Source of the DNA: Acidimicrobiaceae bacterium
Lineage (GTDB): Bacteria; Actinomycetota; Acidimicrobiia; Acidimicrobiales; Aldehydirespiratoraceae
Direction of reading: 5' to 3'
DNA length: 34,911 nt
NCBI GenBank assembly: GCA_026710865.1
Contig: JAPOQG010000395.1
Location: 1 to 34,911, forward strand
A program made the position numbers and the translations under genes. Of the stretch, positions 17,269 to 24,890 are shown one piece after another (position 1 is the stretch's first letter; each line of letters begins with the position of its first letter). The notes under the pieces are model-generated. The model saw only the letters and a program-made list of their open reading frames with translations, ran no database searches and had not been told where the DNA came from.

Positions 17269-17297
17269 CCGCCCCCCTGTGACAACACACCCTAAGA

Positions 17298-17330
17298 ATT
17301 CTCAGAATCACAGATAAATTGTCTGAGATT
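17298..17330. promoter_or_regulatory. AT-rich inverted repeat upstream of HNH gene
   Basis: Arms ATTCTCAGA (17298-17306) and TCTGAGATT (17322-17330) pair at 8 of 9 positions around a 15-nt AT-rich loop. The stretch 17290-17335 is markedly AT-rich against its surroundings. It sits 30-62 bp upstream of the HNH -10, where an activator or repressor could bind. It could instead end transcripts of the PUA-like gene. Confidence 0.35.
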
Positions 17331-17366
17331 CTCGTCATGTCGCCGAAGACGCGTCCAGCCTGAGCC

Positions 17367-17795
17367 CTACCTCGGCGGCCAGTAGGCGATCGGATTCCGG
17401 TTTCCCTTCACAAAGTGGACGATCCGACCAGACCGTCCCACCCACTCGTCGTACACCGGACCAGAAGTCAGGGGAGTCGCGGCGAAGGCCCAGCGCCCGT
17501 CGGCGCGTCGACGCCAGCTACCGATCACCAGCACTGCGCGCGTTATTCCCTGATGCACGGCGACCGCGTGATGTATTCCCTCTCTAGCGACACGTTCGGG
17601 GTTGATCCTCCACCAAGCTCTCGTTGCATCTACTAGCTCGGCGAGGCTCATGTCTTCCCGGTAGCCGGCGCCCTCCCGGTAGACGCCCGGCTCAATCTCA
17701 AGAACATTGTCGCGCCACGAGCCCAGTCGGATGAGCACTGCTGGGGGCGCCCCCGGACCTACCGGTCGTGCACCTCCCGTCTCCGCTGACTCCAT
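17367..17795 (-). CDS. Hypothetical protein, PUA/ASCH-like domain suspected
   Basis: 142 residues. After a short low-complexity start, the pattern ATRAWWRINPERVAREGIHHAV-AVHQGITRAVLVIGSW-RRADGRWAFAATP, then GNRNPIAYWPP at the end, recalls PUA-like domains found alone or fused to nucleases in actinobacteria (WW...P.RA, AVHxGxTRAVxxIxxW, RWAF, NPIxY). Such domains are thought to read nucleic acid or modified bases; the role here is not known. ATG 17795 is chosen because TAGAAT ends 8 nt upstream. It reads toward the HNH gene on the same strand, 111 bp away. A functional link is possible but unproven. Confidence 0.6.
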   Translation of the reverse strand: MESAETGGARPVGPGAPPAVLIRLGSWRDNVLEIEPGVYREGAGYREDMSLAELVDATRAWWRINPERVAREGIHHAVAVHQGITRAVLVIGSWRRRADGRWAFAATPLTSGPVYDEWVGRSGRIVHFVKGNRNPIAYWPPR

Positions 17796-17803
17796 GACCG
17801 AAG

Positions 17804-17809
17804 ATTCTA
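17804..17809 (-). promoter_or_regulatory. -10 element TAGAAT, leaderless start
   Basis: TAGAAT (17809-17804, five of six matches to TATAAT) ends 8 nt before ATG 17795 on the minus strand. It faces the plus-strand -10 at 17827-17832 within a 43-bp divergent gap. Confidence 0.6.
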
Positions 17810-17826
17810 AACCCCAGGCCCAGACG

Positions 17827-17832
17827 TATCGT
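17827..17832 (+). promoter_or_regulatory. -10 element TATCGT, leaderless start
   Basis: TATCGT ends 6 nt before ATG 17839, so the transcript should start at the ATG. Its upstream region would overlap the opposing promoter at 17804-17809. Confidence 0.55.
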
Positions 17833-17838
17833 GGGGTT

Positions 17839-18288
17839 ATGGACTTGCAGACCCTCGTCGACCGGGCCGAGATCACCGACCTGCTCACCCGCTACGCCCG
17901 AGCCGTGGACCGGCAGGACTGGGAGCTCTTCCGCAGCGTCTTCACCCCCGACGCCCGCATCGACTACACCCAGGTCGGCGGTATCGCCGGCGGCCTGGAC
18001 GAGGTGGTCGGCTTCCTCTCGGAGGTCATGGCGATGTTCGAGGCCGTGCAGCACCTGATCTCCAACATCGACATCGACATCGACGGCGACGAGGCCAAGG
18101 TGACGGCCATGGTCTACAACCCGCTGAAGCTGCCCGACACCCCGATGTGGGCCACCGGCGGCTGGTACCACCACGAGCTGGTGCGCACCGCCGAGGGCTG
18201 GCGCAGCCGCTCACTGGTGGAGGAGGCCGGCTGGTTCGACGGCGTCCCCGAGCCCGCCAAGCCCGCCGGCGGGGACTCGTCCGGCTAG
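17839..18288 (+). CDS. SnoaL-like / NTF2-fold protein
   Basis: 149 residues with the NTF2-like pattern: helix LQTLVDRAEITDLLTRYARAVDRQDWELFRSVFTPDARIDYT, middle helix DEVVGFLSEVMAMFEAVQHLISN, strands EAKVTAMVYNPL and WYHHELVRTAEGWRSRSLVEE. These cone-shaped domains act as small isomerases, cyclases, dehydratases or as non-catalytic subunits. Conserved polar residues (D27, W32, D39, H57) fit the SnoaL_4 type found next to CoA-ester or aromatic-degradation genes. It starts a rightward unit with the CoA-transferase 48 bp downstream. Substrate unknown. Confidence 0.8.
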   Translation: MDLQTLVDRAEITDLLTRYARAVDRQDWELFRSVFTPDARIDYTQVGGIAGGLDEVVGFLSEVMAMFEAVQHLISNIDIDIDGDEAKVTAMVYNPLKLPDTPMWATGGWYHHELVRTAEGWRSRSLVEEAGWFDGVPEPAKPAGGDSSG

Positions 18289-18336
18289 GCCCAGGCGCAC
18301 GCCGGCTCCCGAACCCGAAGGGATCGAAGACGCACC

Positions 18337-19527
18337 ATGCCCGGACCGCTGCACGGAGTGCGCATCGTCGAGATGTCCGTGGCCGTGACCGGCCCCCTGG
18401 CCGTGGGCCTGCTGGTCGACCAGGGCGCGGACGCGGTCAAGGTCGAGGAGCCCGGTTACGGCGACCAGGGCCGCTACGTGGGCGTCCACTCGGGCGGGAT
18501 ATCGGCCATGTTCCAGATGTGCAACCGGGGCAAGCGCTCGATCGCCGTCGACTGCACCGACCCCCGGGGGCGCGACATCGTGCTGGAGTTGTGCGCCGGG
18601 GCCGACGTGTTCGTGCAGAACATGAGGCCGGGCGTGATCGAGCGCCTCGGCCTCGGCCACGACGCGGTCTCGGCTCGCAACCCCGGCATCGTCTACCTGT
18701 CCCTGTCGGGGTTCGGTCCCGACGGCCCCTACTCCCACCGCCGGGTGTACGACTCCGTCATTCAGGCGCAGTCCGGGCTGGTGGGGAACCAGACCGGCAT
18801 CAACGACGATTCCCCCCGCTTCCTGCGCCAGGCCGCGGCCGACAAGATCACCGCCTACACCGCCGCGCAGGCCGTCACCTCGGCCCTGTTCGCCCGGGAG
18901 CGGGGCGCCGGGGGCCAGCATGTGCAGTTGGCCATGCTGGACGCCGCGGTGGGGTTCCTGTTCGCAGACTCGGCCTCCCATGAGGTCGCGCTGGACAACG
19001 ACCAGCCCCACCTCGCCCAGTCGTTCTCGGCCCACCAGCGGGCCGTCGCCCTCGCCGACGGTCACGTCGTGATGGCGGCGGTGACCGACTCGGAGTTCCA
19101 CGGCATGGCCCGAGCCTTCGGCGTGGACTCCTCGGACCCTCGGGTGGCCACCATGACCGACCGCCAGGAGAACCGGCCCCAGACCAGCGAAGTGTTCCGG
19201 GCCGTGCACGCGGCCGCGGCCACCAAGCCCCTGGCCGAGGCGGTGGAGGCGCTCGACCGCCACGAAGTCCCCTTCGGGGTCGTCCTCGGCGTGGAGGACA
19301 TCGCCACCGACGCCCAGGCGGTCCACAACGAGCTCTTCGCCGAGCACGCCCACCCCCGCATGGGCCGGGTCCGCCAGCCCCGCCCCGCCCCCCGGTTCTC
19401 GGCCACCCCGGCCGAACTGCGCGAGCCGTCCGCGCCCGCCCACGGACAGCACACCGACGATGTGCTCGCAGAGCTGGGATGGGGCGATCGGATCGACGAG
19501 CTGAGAGCCGACGGTGTGATCAAGTGA
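18337..19527 (+). CDS. CaiB/BaiF-type (family III) CoA-transferase
   Basis: 396 residues, the usual length. Family III CoA-transferases move CoA between acids, or racemise alpha-methylacyl-CoA, through an aspartyl thioester. The Asp is D169 in RQAAADKITAYTAAQAVTSAL, at the same number as in formyl-CoA transferase. Other signatures are GVRIVEMS, LLVDQGADAVKVE, NRGKRSIAVD, ADVFVQNMRPG and YLSLSGFGPDGPY. The substrate cannot be read from sequence. It follows an NTF2-like gene and overlaps a Nudix gene by 4 bp (GTGA), suggesting handling of an acyl-CoA intermediate. Confidence 0.9.
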   Translation: MPGPLHGVRIVEMSVAVTGPLAVGLLVDQGADAVKVEEPGYGDQGRYVGVHSGGISAMFQMCNRGKRSIAVDCTDPRGRDIVLELCAGADVFVQNMRPGVIERLGLGHDAVSARNPGIVYLSLSGFGPDGPYSHRRVYDSVIQAQSGLVGNQTGINDDSPRFLRQAAADKITAYTAAQAVTSALFARERGAGGQHVQLAMLDAAVGFLFADSASHEVALDNDQPHLAQSFSAHQRAVALADGHVVMAAVTDSEFHGMARAFGVDSSDPRVATMTDRQENRPQTSEVFRAVHAAAATKPLAEAVEALDRHEVPFGVVLGVEDIATDAQAVHNELFAEHAHPRMGRVRQPRPAPRFSATPAELREPSAPAHGQHTDDVLAELGWGDRIDELRADGVIK

Positions 19528-20303
19528 GCGACACCACCGAGCCCGACGTGGACAGCCGGAAGCGAGCCGCGTATCAGCGCGAGGTGCTGCAATTCGACGA
19601 GTGGCGCGAGCAACTGGAGCGCAACGGGGAGGCGCCCGCCATCCCGGCCGCCACGGTGGTCGTGCTGCGCGACGGTCCCGGCGGGCTCGAGTCGCTGATG
19701 CTGCGCAAGAACTCCCGGCTCGCGTTCGGCGGTATGTGGGTGTTTCCCGGCGGCCGCATCGACGACGGCGACCACGACGGCACCGGCGACCTGATCGCGG
19801 CCGCCCGGAACGCGGCCGCCCGCGAGGCCGGCGAGGAGGCGGCCATCGTGCTCGATCCGGCGGACCTGGTGCACTTCTCCTACTGGATCCCCCCGCCGCT
19901 GGCCCCGAAGCGATTCGCGACCTGGTTCTTCGCGGCCGAGGCGCCGGACGAGGAAGTCAGCATCGACGACGGCGAGATCGTGCGCCACGAGTGGATGACA
20001 CCGGCCGAGGCCCTGCACCGCCGGGACGCGGGAGAGATCGAGCTGATCGCGCCCACCTGGGTGACGCTTCGGACCGTCGGGCAATTCAGCACGGTGGCGG
20101 GTGCGCTGGAGGGGCTCGGCCGGCGCCGCTCTCGCCGCTACGAGACCCGCATCGGACAGGGCGAGCACGGCCCGGTGTCGCTATGGCACGGAGACGCCGG
20201 ATACGAGACGGCCGACCCTCGGGTGCCTGGTCCCCGTCACCGCCTGGAGATCACCCCCGACGGCTACCTGTTCGACGAATCCGGCTACTCCGACACCGAC
20301 TAA
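19524..20303 (+). CDS. Nudix hydrolase, NUDT19/CoA-pyrophosphatase-like
   Basis: 259 residues, GTG start in a 4-bp overlap with the CoA-transferase stop. The Nudix box starts at GGRID (76-80) and ends in AAAREAGEEAAI (97 onward, E101/E104/E105 as Mg2+ ligands), with a longer Asp/Gly-rich insert between the halves than in ordinary Nudix boxes. That inserted box and the following FSYWIPPPLAPKRFATWFF block are features of the NUDT19-like group, some of which cut CoA or acyl-CoA to phosphopantetheine and 3',5'-ADP. Co-translation with a CoA-transferase supports a CoA-ester substrate, which is inference. The stop codon touches repeat copy 2. Confidence 0.85.
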   Translation: MSDTTEPDVDSRKRAAYQREVLQFDEWREQLERNGEAPAIPAATVVVLRDGPGGLESLMLRKNSRLAFGGMWVFPGGRIDDGDHDGTGDLIAAARNAAAREAGEEAAIVLDPADLVHFSYWIPPPLAPKRFATWFFAAEAPDEEVSIDDGEIVRHEWMTPAEALHRRDAGEIELIAPTWVTLRTVGQFSTVAGALEGLGRRRSRRYETRIGQGEHGPVSLWHGDAGYETADPRVPGPRHRLEITPDGYLFDESGYSDTD

Positions 20304-20393
20304 GAGGCCGAGCGGATAGGCGGACCAACTCGGCTCATACGGCGCGAGGCCGTGGCCCGAGCGGCCCGTGAGCGCAGCGAACAAGAGCGGGAA
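20302..20393 (-). repeat. Dispersed intergenic repeat, copy 2 (inverted)
   Basis: On the minus strand it matches copies 1 and 3 (GTTCGCTGCGCTCACGGGCC, CACGGCCTCGCGCCGTATG and CTATCCGCTCGGCCTCTT), but lacks a block of about 15 bp (GGCAACACAGC...) in the middle. It starts within the Nudix stop codon and fills most of the gap before the convergent hydrolase gene. Confidence 0.8.
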
Positions 20394-20466
20394 ACACCAC
20401 CCTGCACCGCGACGCGGCTTCACCTACCCGCGCACGCTCTAAAGAGCCAAACCCGTCCGGGCCGGG

Positions 20467-21381
20467 CTATCCGATGGCCCCGGCCGCCGGCCGGGCCAGC
20501 AGGTCCTCGATCAGCTCGACCAGCTCCAGGGGCCGGTCGCCCTGGATGGAATGCCCCGCGCCCTCGACCACCGCATGGACGGTCTCGGGGAGTCGCCGCG
20601 TCCACTCGGCCACGTCGGCGTCGTCGATCACGCTCCAGGCCCCGCCCTGCCACAGCGCGGTCGGGGCAGCGATGCGCGAGACCCTGTCCCACAGGCCTTC
20701 GAACGCCGGCTCGGTCCCGCCGCCGGTCTTCCAGTCCCGCATCCGGTCGTAGTTCCAGGTCCAGCGACCGTCCTCCATCTCGTGGGCGTTGTGAAGCACG
20801 CCCCGGCGAAGCGACGACTCGCTGCGAGTGGGGTTGTGCTCGACGGTGCGTTCCAGGATCGCCTCGAAGCTGTCGAAGTGCTCGGGGCCGTCGACGAAGG
20901 CGATGATGGGCTCGGCCTTGGCGTGGTCGGTGCCCGGCGTCACGTCCACGATCCCGAGACGCCGCACGAGGTGGCCGTGATCGGCGGCGAGGCAGATGGC
21001 GGTGAGGCCGCCCAGCGACATGCCCACCACGGCTTCGGCGCCAGGGGCCAGCGCCTCCATCGCCACGGCCACGTCGCCGGCCATGGACGCCGGGCCGTAG
21101 TCGTGGGCCGGCCGGTGGTCGGAGTGTCCGTGGCCGGGCAGGTCCACGGCCACCAGCGGCCGGCCCAGCGCCAGCGCCACGGTGTCCCACGTGTGGGCGT
21201 TCTGGGCGCCGCCGTGGATGAGCACCAGCTCGGGCTCTGCCGTTCCCCACACCAGGGCCGACAGTCGAAGCCCCGACGGCAGCTCCACAGACTCCCGGCG
21301 AACGGTGGGATGGCCGGTCCATTCGATCCCGTACTCGGCAGCGTTCTGAGCGAACAGACCGAACTCGTCGTAAGCGACCAT
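20467..21381 (-). CDS. Alpha/beta-hydrolase fold enzyme
   Basis: 304 residues. Oxyanion-hole motif LVLIHGGAQNAHTW (52-65), AVDLPGHGHSDH (78-89), nucleophile elbow VGMSLGGL with S122, and catalytic His in VEGAGHSIQGDRP near residue 280. A likely acid lies in VDGPEHF or DDADVAEW. The substrate could be an ester, epoxide or lactone. ATG 21381 has a leaderless -10 (TAACCT) that overlaps the stop codon of the ABC permease upstream on the same strand, 9 bp away, so it can be transcribed alone or with the exporter genes. Confidence 0.85.
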   Translation of the reverse strand: MVAYDEFGLFAQNAAEYGIEWTGHPTVRRESVELPSGLRLSALVWGTAEPELVLIHGGAQNAHTWDTVALALGRPLVAVDLPGHGHSDHRPAHDYGPASMAGDVAVAMEALAPGAEAVVGMSLGGLTAICLAADHGHLVRRLGIVDVTPGTDHAKAEPIIAFVDGPEHFDSFEAILERTVEHNPTRSESSLRRGVLHNAHEMEDGRWTWNYDRMRDWKTGGGTEPAFEGLWDRVSRIAAPTALWQGGAWSVIDDADVAEWTRRLPETVHAVVEGAGHSIQGDRPLELVELIEDLLARPAAGAIG

Positions 21382-21387
21382 CCGGCG

Positions 21388-21393
21388 AGGTTA
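21388..21393 (-). promoter_or_regulatory. -10 element TAACCT, leaderless start
   Basis: TAACCT (21393-21388 on the minus strand) ends 6 nt before ATG 21381. Its first three bases are the TAA stop of the ABC permease gene. Confidence 0.4.
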
Positions 21394-22203
21394 GGCGGGT
21401 GCCGGTCGGGTTCGACGCCGGGATCGCCGGCCCGAGATCACGGGCGGATCCCAGCTGAACTGCCAGGCCGCCACTGCCGCGCCCGCCGCCAGCCACAGGG
21501 CCAGCACGCCGAGCCGGTGCCACTCGACGGCCGGGGCCTCCGACAGCGGGTTCATGGCCTCGCCGAAGGCCAGGCCGAAGTGCTTGAGCGGGAAGATGTC
21601 CCCGAGGAGATCGAGCCACCGTGGGGTCTCACTGCCGAAGGGGACGAAGATGTTGGAGATGAAGGCCATCGGCAGCAGGGTGGCGTTGGCGATGGGCACG
21701 GCCATGGAAACGGACCGGGCCACCGAGGCCAGGGCCAGGCCGAGCGCGGCGAACGACGCCGAGCCGACCGCGAAGGACAGGAGCATGGCTGGGACCTTGG
21801 CCGCCTCGACGTTCACGCCGTAGGCGACCACACCGAGCACCACCATGGCGGTGACGCCCAGCGCCGCGATCCACACCGCTGACACCACCACGCCGCCCAG
21901 GTAGGTCCAGCGCGGCATGGGTGTGCCCCTGACCCGCTTGAGGATGCCGAGCTCGCGCCGGCTGGCCAGGTTGATGCCTATCCCCGTGTAGGTGGACGAC
22001 GTCGCCGCGAACACGGCCAGCCCAGGCGTGTAGAACTGGCTGCTGCTCACCCGCCCGTAGACGGAGTCGAAGGCGTCGTTGCCGAAGATGGCTGTGAACA
22101 GCACCAGCATCAGGATCGGGAACACCAGCGTGAAGAAGGCGGCCACCGGCGTGCGCCAGAAGATGCGGTTCTGATGGCGTGCGCCCCGCCAGAGCGATCT
22201 CAT
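21391..22203 (-). CDS. ABC-2 type exporter permease
   Basis: 270 residues with about six membrane helices: VAAFFTLVFPILMLVLFTAIF (about 20-40), the segment after GRVSSSQFYTPG, VVVSAVWIAALGVTAMVVLG, AMLLSFAVGSASFAALGLAL, VPIANATLLPMAFISNIFVPF, and a C-terminal LGVLALWLAAGAAVAAW. The ABC-2 signature block with FPLKHFGLAFGEAMNP is present. It pairs with the ATPase whose stop overlaps this start by 4 bp (ATGA). DrrB-like half-transporters export lipids, antibiotics or polyketides; the cargo here is unknown. Confidence 0.9.
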   Translation of the reverse strand: MRSLWRGARHQNRIFWRTPVAAFFTLVFPILMLVLFTAIFGNDAFDSVYGRVSSSQFYTPGLAVFAATSSTYTGIGINLASRRELGILKRVRGTPMPRWTYLGGVVVSAVWIAALGVTAMVVLGVVAYGVNVEAAKVPAMLLSFAVGSASFAALGLALASVARSVSMAVPIANATLLPMAFISNIFVPFGSETPRWLDLLGDIFPLKHFGLAFGEAMNPLSEAPAVEWHRLGVLALWLAAGAAVAAWQFSWDPPVISGRRSRRRTRPAPA

Positions 22204-23138
22204 GAGTCGCCGCCTGCTCCGTCGCCGCCGCCGCGGTCGTCATCCACGAGCGCCAGATAGACGTCCTCGAGGCTCGGAGTCGAGACGGTGAGTCCTTCGA
22301 GCTCTATCTCCCGCTGGGCGGCCCATGAGGTGAGATGGGCCAGGTCGGCGGTGGGGGTGTCGGTGGTGATCTCGACGTGGCGGCCCCGCCCGACGATCTG
22401 TCCCGACACCGGGGCGAGGAGGTCCGGCACCGGCTCCGCCCTGTCGGGCACCGCGAAGCGGATCAGCGCCGACCCGGCCCTGGCCCGCAGCTCTGCCGGT
22501 GTGCCCTCCGCGACGATGCGGCCCCTGGCCAGCACCGCCACCCGGTCGGCCAGATTCTCGGCCTCGTCGAGGTAGTGCGTGGTGAGCAGCACGGCCCGCT
22601 GCTCCGAGGCGAGCCGCTCGACCAGCTCCCACCCCCGCCTTCGGGCCGCCGGGTCGAAGCCGGTGGTCGGCTCGTCGAGGAACACGACATCGGGGTCGCC
22701 GGCCAGCCCTAGAGCCATGTCGATGCGCCGCTGCTGGCCGCCCGACAGCGTCGAGATGCGGGCGTCGGCCTTCTCGCCCAACTCCACGAGCTCGATCAGC
22801 TCCTGGGCTGGGACCGGGCGCGAGTAGGCCGCCCCGTAGAAGTCGATGGCCTCCCGCACCGTCAGCTCCGGGTCGATGCCCGAGGTCTGCAGCACGATGC
22901 CGATCCGGTCCCGGAACGACGGCGGCGCGGACGCGGGATCGGTGTCCAGCACCCGCACCGCGCCCGAGCTGCGGGTGCGGTGTCCCTCCAGGATCTCGAC
23001 GATGGTGGACTTGCCCGCTCCGTTGGGGCCCAGCAGGGCGAACACCTCGCCCCGCTCCACCTCGAACGACACGCCGTCCACTGCCCGGACCGCGCCGTAG
23101 TCCTTCACGAGATCGCTCACTGCGACGGCCGGGCTCAC
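22200..23138 (-). CDS. ABC transporter ATPase, DrrA-like
   Basis: 312 residues. Walker A GPNGAGKST (37-45), Q-loop VLQTSGIDPELT, signature LSGGQQRR, Walker B VVFLDEPT, D-loop TGFDPAARR and H-switch LLTTHYLDE. The C-terminal 90 residues, with TPSLEDVYLALVDDD, are typical of the DrrA/NodI exporters. GTG 23138 is chosen over a much longer upstream frame because the domain starts there and TAGCGT ends 8 nt upstream. It forms an exporter with the permease gene. Confidence 0.9.
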   Translation of the reverse strand: MSPAVAVSDLVKDYGAVRAVDGVSFEVERGEVFALLGPNGAGKSTIVEILEGHRTRSSGAVRVLDTDPASAPPSFRDRIGIVLQTSGIDPELTVREAIDFYGAAYSRPVPAQELIELVELGEKADARISTLSGGQQRRIDMALGLAGDPDVVFLDEPTTGFDPAARRRGWELVERLASEQRAVLLTTHYLDEAENLADRVAVLARGRIVAEGTPAELRARAGSALIRFAVPDRAEPVPDLLAPVSGQIVGRGRHVEITTDTPTADLAHLTSWAAQREIELEGLTVSTPSLEDVYLALVDDDRGGGDGAGGDS

Positions 23139-23146
23139 CGGTGGGC

Positions 23147-23152
23147 ACGCTA
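23147..23152 (-). promoter_or_regulatory. -10 element TAGCGT, leaderless start of ABC ATPase
   Basis: TAGCGT (23152-23147 on the minus strand) ends 8 nt before GTG 23138. The divergent DUF2007-like gene starts only 43 bp away from that GTG. Confidence 0.45.
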
Positions 23153-23181
23153 TCGGCGGCTGGACCGGGCATGATGGAGGG

Positions 23182-23571
23182 GTGAGACCGCTGTCGGGCT
23201 TGGTCCCCATCGCCGAGTACGCCGACCGCTGGGATGCGAACGTGGCCGCAGCCCGGCTGCAGGAAGCCGGCTTCGAGGCGACCGTGATCTTCGACCCGGC
23301 CACCGACGTGGCCCCACACCACGTCACCCATCGGATGGCCGTGCTGGTGGTTCGCGCCGAGGCTGCCGATCCGGCGGCCGAGTTGCTCGGCTTGGAGCGA
23401 CCCGACATCGAAGCCGAGCGGCTCGACGCGACCTTCAACCAGCGACGCTTCGCCGACCGCCCCGCCTGGGTGCGCTACCTGGCCTGGATTCTGGTGATTG
23501 CCGTTCCCGGACCGTTCATCGTCTCGGTTCTGTTGTCCTTGTGGTGGGGATGGCAGAGCATCTTTCCCTGA
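23182..23571 (+). CDS. DUF2007-like small membrane protein
   Basis: 129 residues. The first 75 (LVPIAEYADRWDANVAAARLQEAGFEATVIFDP...AVLVVRAEAADPAAELL) look like the DUF2007 (putative signal-transducing) alpha/beta domain: two-strand, helix and a loop that presents a small sensor surface. A single membrane helix follows at about 98-122. The GTG at 23182 directly abuts a GGAGG run, an unusual spacing, and a CATGAT hexamer 6 nt upstream could instead make it leaderless. No partner is evident. The role is unknown. Confidence 0.65.
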   Translation: MRPLSGLVPIAEYADRWDANVAAARLQEAGFEATVIFDPATDVAPHHVTHRMAVLVVRAEAADPAAELLGLERPDIEAERLDATFNQRRFADRPAWVRYLAWILVIAVPGPFIVSVLLSLWWGWQSIFP

Positions 23572-23619
23572 CTCGCGTGCCCGTCCGGCAAGCCTCCGAA
23601 GGACAATCAGCCCCCGCCA

Positions 23620-23625
23620 TAGGAT
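23620..23625 (+). promoter_or_regulatory. -10 element TAGGAT, leaderless start of P450 gene
   Basis: TAGGAT ends 9 nt before ATG 23635 and no Shine-Dalgarno intervenes. Confidence 0.45.
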
Positions 23626-23634
23626 GACCCGGCG

Positions 23635-24849
23635 ATGACGATCACGCCCATTGATCCCCGGCCCCTCGACATCCTCGACGGCGACTTCTACGTCGACGAT
23701 CCCTACTCCCGCTACGCCTGGTTGAGGGAGAACTCCCCCTGCCACTGGGACGGCATCAACGAGCTGTGGGTGATCACCCGCTACGACGACATAATCGCGG
23801 TGGAGAAGGACAAGCGCCGGTTCATCAACTCGGACCGGGAGAAGGGCGGGTACCGGCCCAACATCCCGGCCGATCAGTCGATCATCGGGCGCGACGACCC
23901 GCTGCATCAGGCCCGCCGTGCGCTGGTGGCGCGCCGCTTCACGCCCCGGGCGGTGCAGCGGTGGCGAGGGCACGTAGCCCGCGCCGTGGACGGCCTGCTC
24001 GACCCGGTGATCGAGAGGGGCCGGGCCGAGATCGTCGAGGAGCTGGCCGCTCCCCTGCCGGCCATGATGATCGGCTTCCTGCTCGGCTTCGACGACGACC
24101 AGTGGCCCATGCTCAAGCACTGGTCGGAGATCACGGTCGCGCTCGGAGGCGGACCCCGCTACCACATCCCCGAGGGCCGGGCCGCAGCGAGGGAGTTCGC
24201 GGCGGCCTCCGTCGAGTTGTACACGGCGAAGCAGGTGTGCCCGGCCGACGACATCATGTCCCGCTGGATCGAGGCCGAGCGCGACGGCGACGGGCTGGTG
24301 GGCGGATCACCGTTCGGGCTGGACCAGATCGTCTCGGACTCGCTGCTGCTGCTCGACGGCGGGGCCGAGACCACCCGCACCGTGATCGCCCGCACCCTGC
24401 TGGACTTGGCCGACCGTCCCGACGCCTGGGCCGCCCTGAAGGCCGGAGCCGATCTGGAGACCGCGGTGGAGGAGTTCATCCGCTGGGTCACCCCCATCCA
24501 CAACATGTGCCGGACGGCCACCGCGGACACCGAGCTGGGAGGCCAGACGGTCCGCAAGGGCCAGCAGGTGGTCATGCTGTACCCGTCGGCGAACCGCGAT
24601 CCGGAGCATTTCGACGACCCCGAGAGCTACGACGTCACCCGCAGCCCCAACAACCACATCGCCTTCGGATTCGGCACGCACTTCTGCCTGGGCGCGGCGC
24701 TGGCCCGGCTCGAGATCGAGGTCTTCTTCGAGCGCCTGCTCCAGCGGGTGGACCGGATCGAGCGCATCGAGGGCACCCCCCAGGTGGAGATGCCCAACGC
24801 CTTCGTCCACGGCCTGCGCGAGGCCCACCTAGCCTTCATCGCAGCCTGA
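23635..24849 (+). CDS. Cytochrome P450
   Basis: 404 residues, the normal soluble bacterial length. I-helix oxygen-activation motif GGAETT (242-247), E280-x-x-R283 (EEFIRW), and haem-Cys motif FGFGTHFCLGAALARLE with C351. DGGAETTR in place of the common AGHETT recalls the actinobacterial CYP124/125/142 group, which hydroxylates sterol side chains or methyl-branched lipids; that placement is tentative. It needs a ferredoxin and reductase, which are not in the window. It is followed 41 bp later by an SDR gene, a common pairing for hydroxylation followed by alcohol oxidation. Confidence 0.9.
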   Translation: MTITPIDPRPLDILDGDFYVDDPYSRYAWLRENSPCHWDGINELWVITRYDDIIAVEKDKRRFINSDREKGGYRPNIPADQSIIGRDDPLHQARRALVARRFTPRAVQRWRGHVARAVDGLLDPVIERGRAEIVEELAAPLPAMMIGFLLGFDDDQWPMLKHWSEITVALGGGPRYHIPEGRAAAREFAAASVELYTAKQVCPADDIMSRWIEAERDGDGLVGGSPFGLDQIVSDSLLLLDGGAETTRTVIARTLLDLADRPDAWAALKAGADLETAVEEFIRWVTPIHNMCRTATADTELGGQTVRKGQQVVMLYPSANRDPEHFDDPESYDVTRSPNNHIAFGFGTHFCLGAALARLEIEVFFERLLQRVDRIERIEGTPQVEMPNAFVHGLREAHLAFIAA

Positions 24850-24890
24850 CCGGACCGCCCCCACCCTCCGAGACCCCAAGGAGTCGCCCC

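Noticed and set aside
22240-24165. Minus-strand frame of 641 codons across the ABC ATPase and P450 genes
   Set aside because: It crosses two real genes on both strands and has shadow-type composition.
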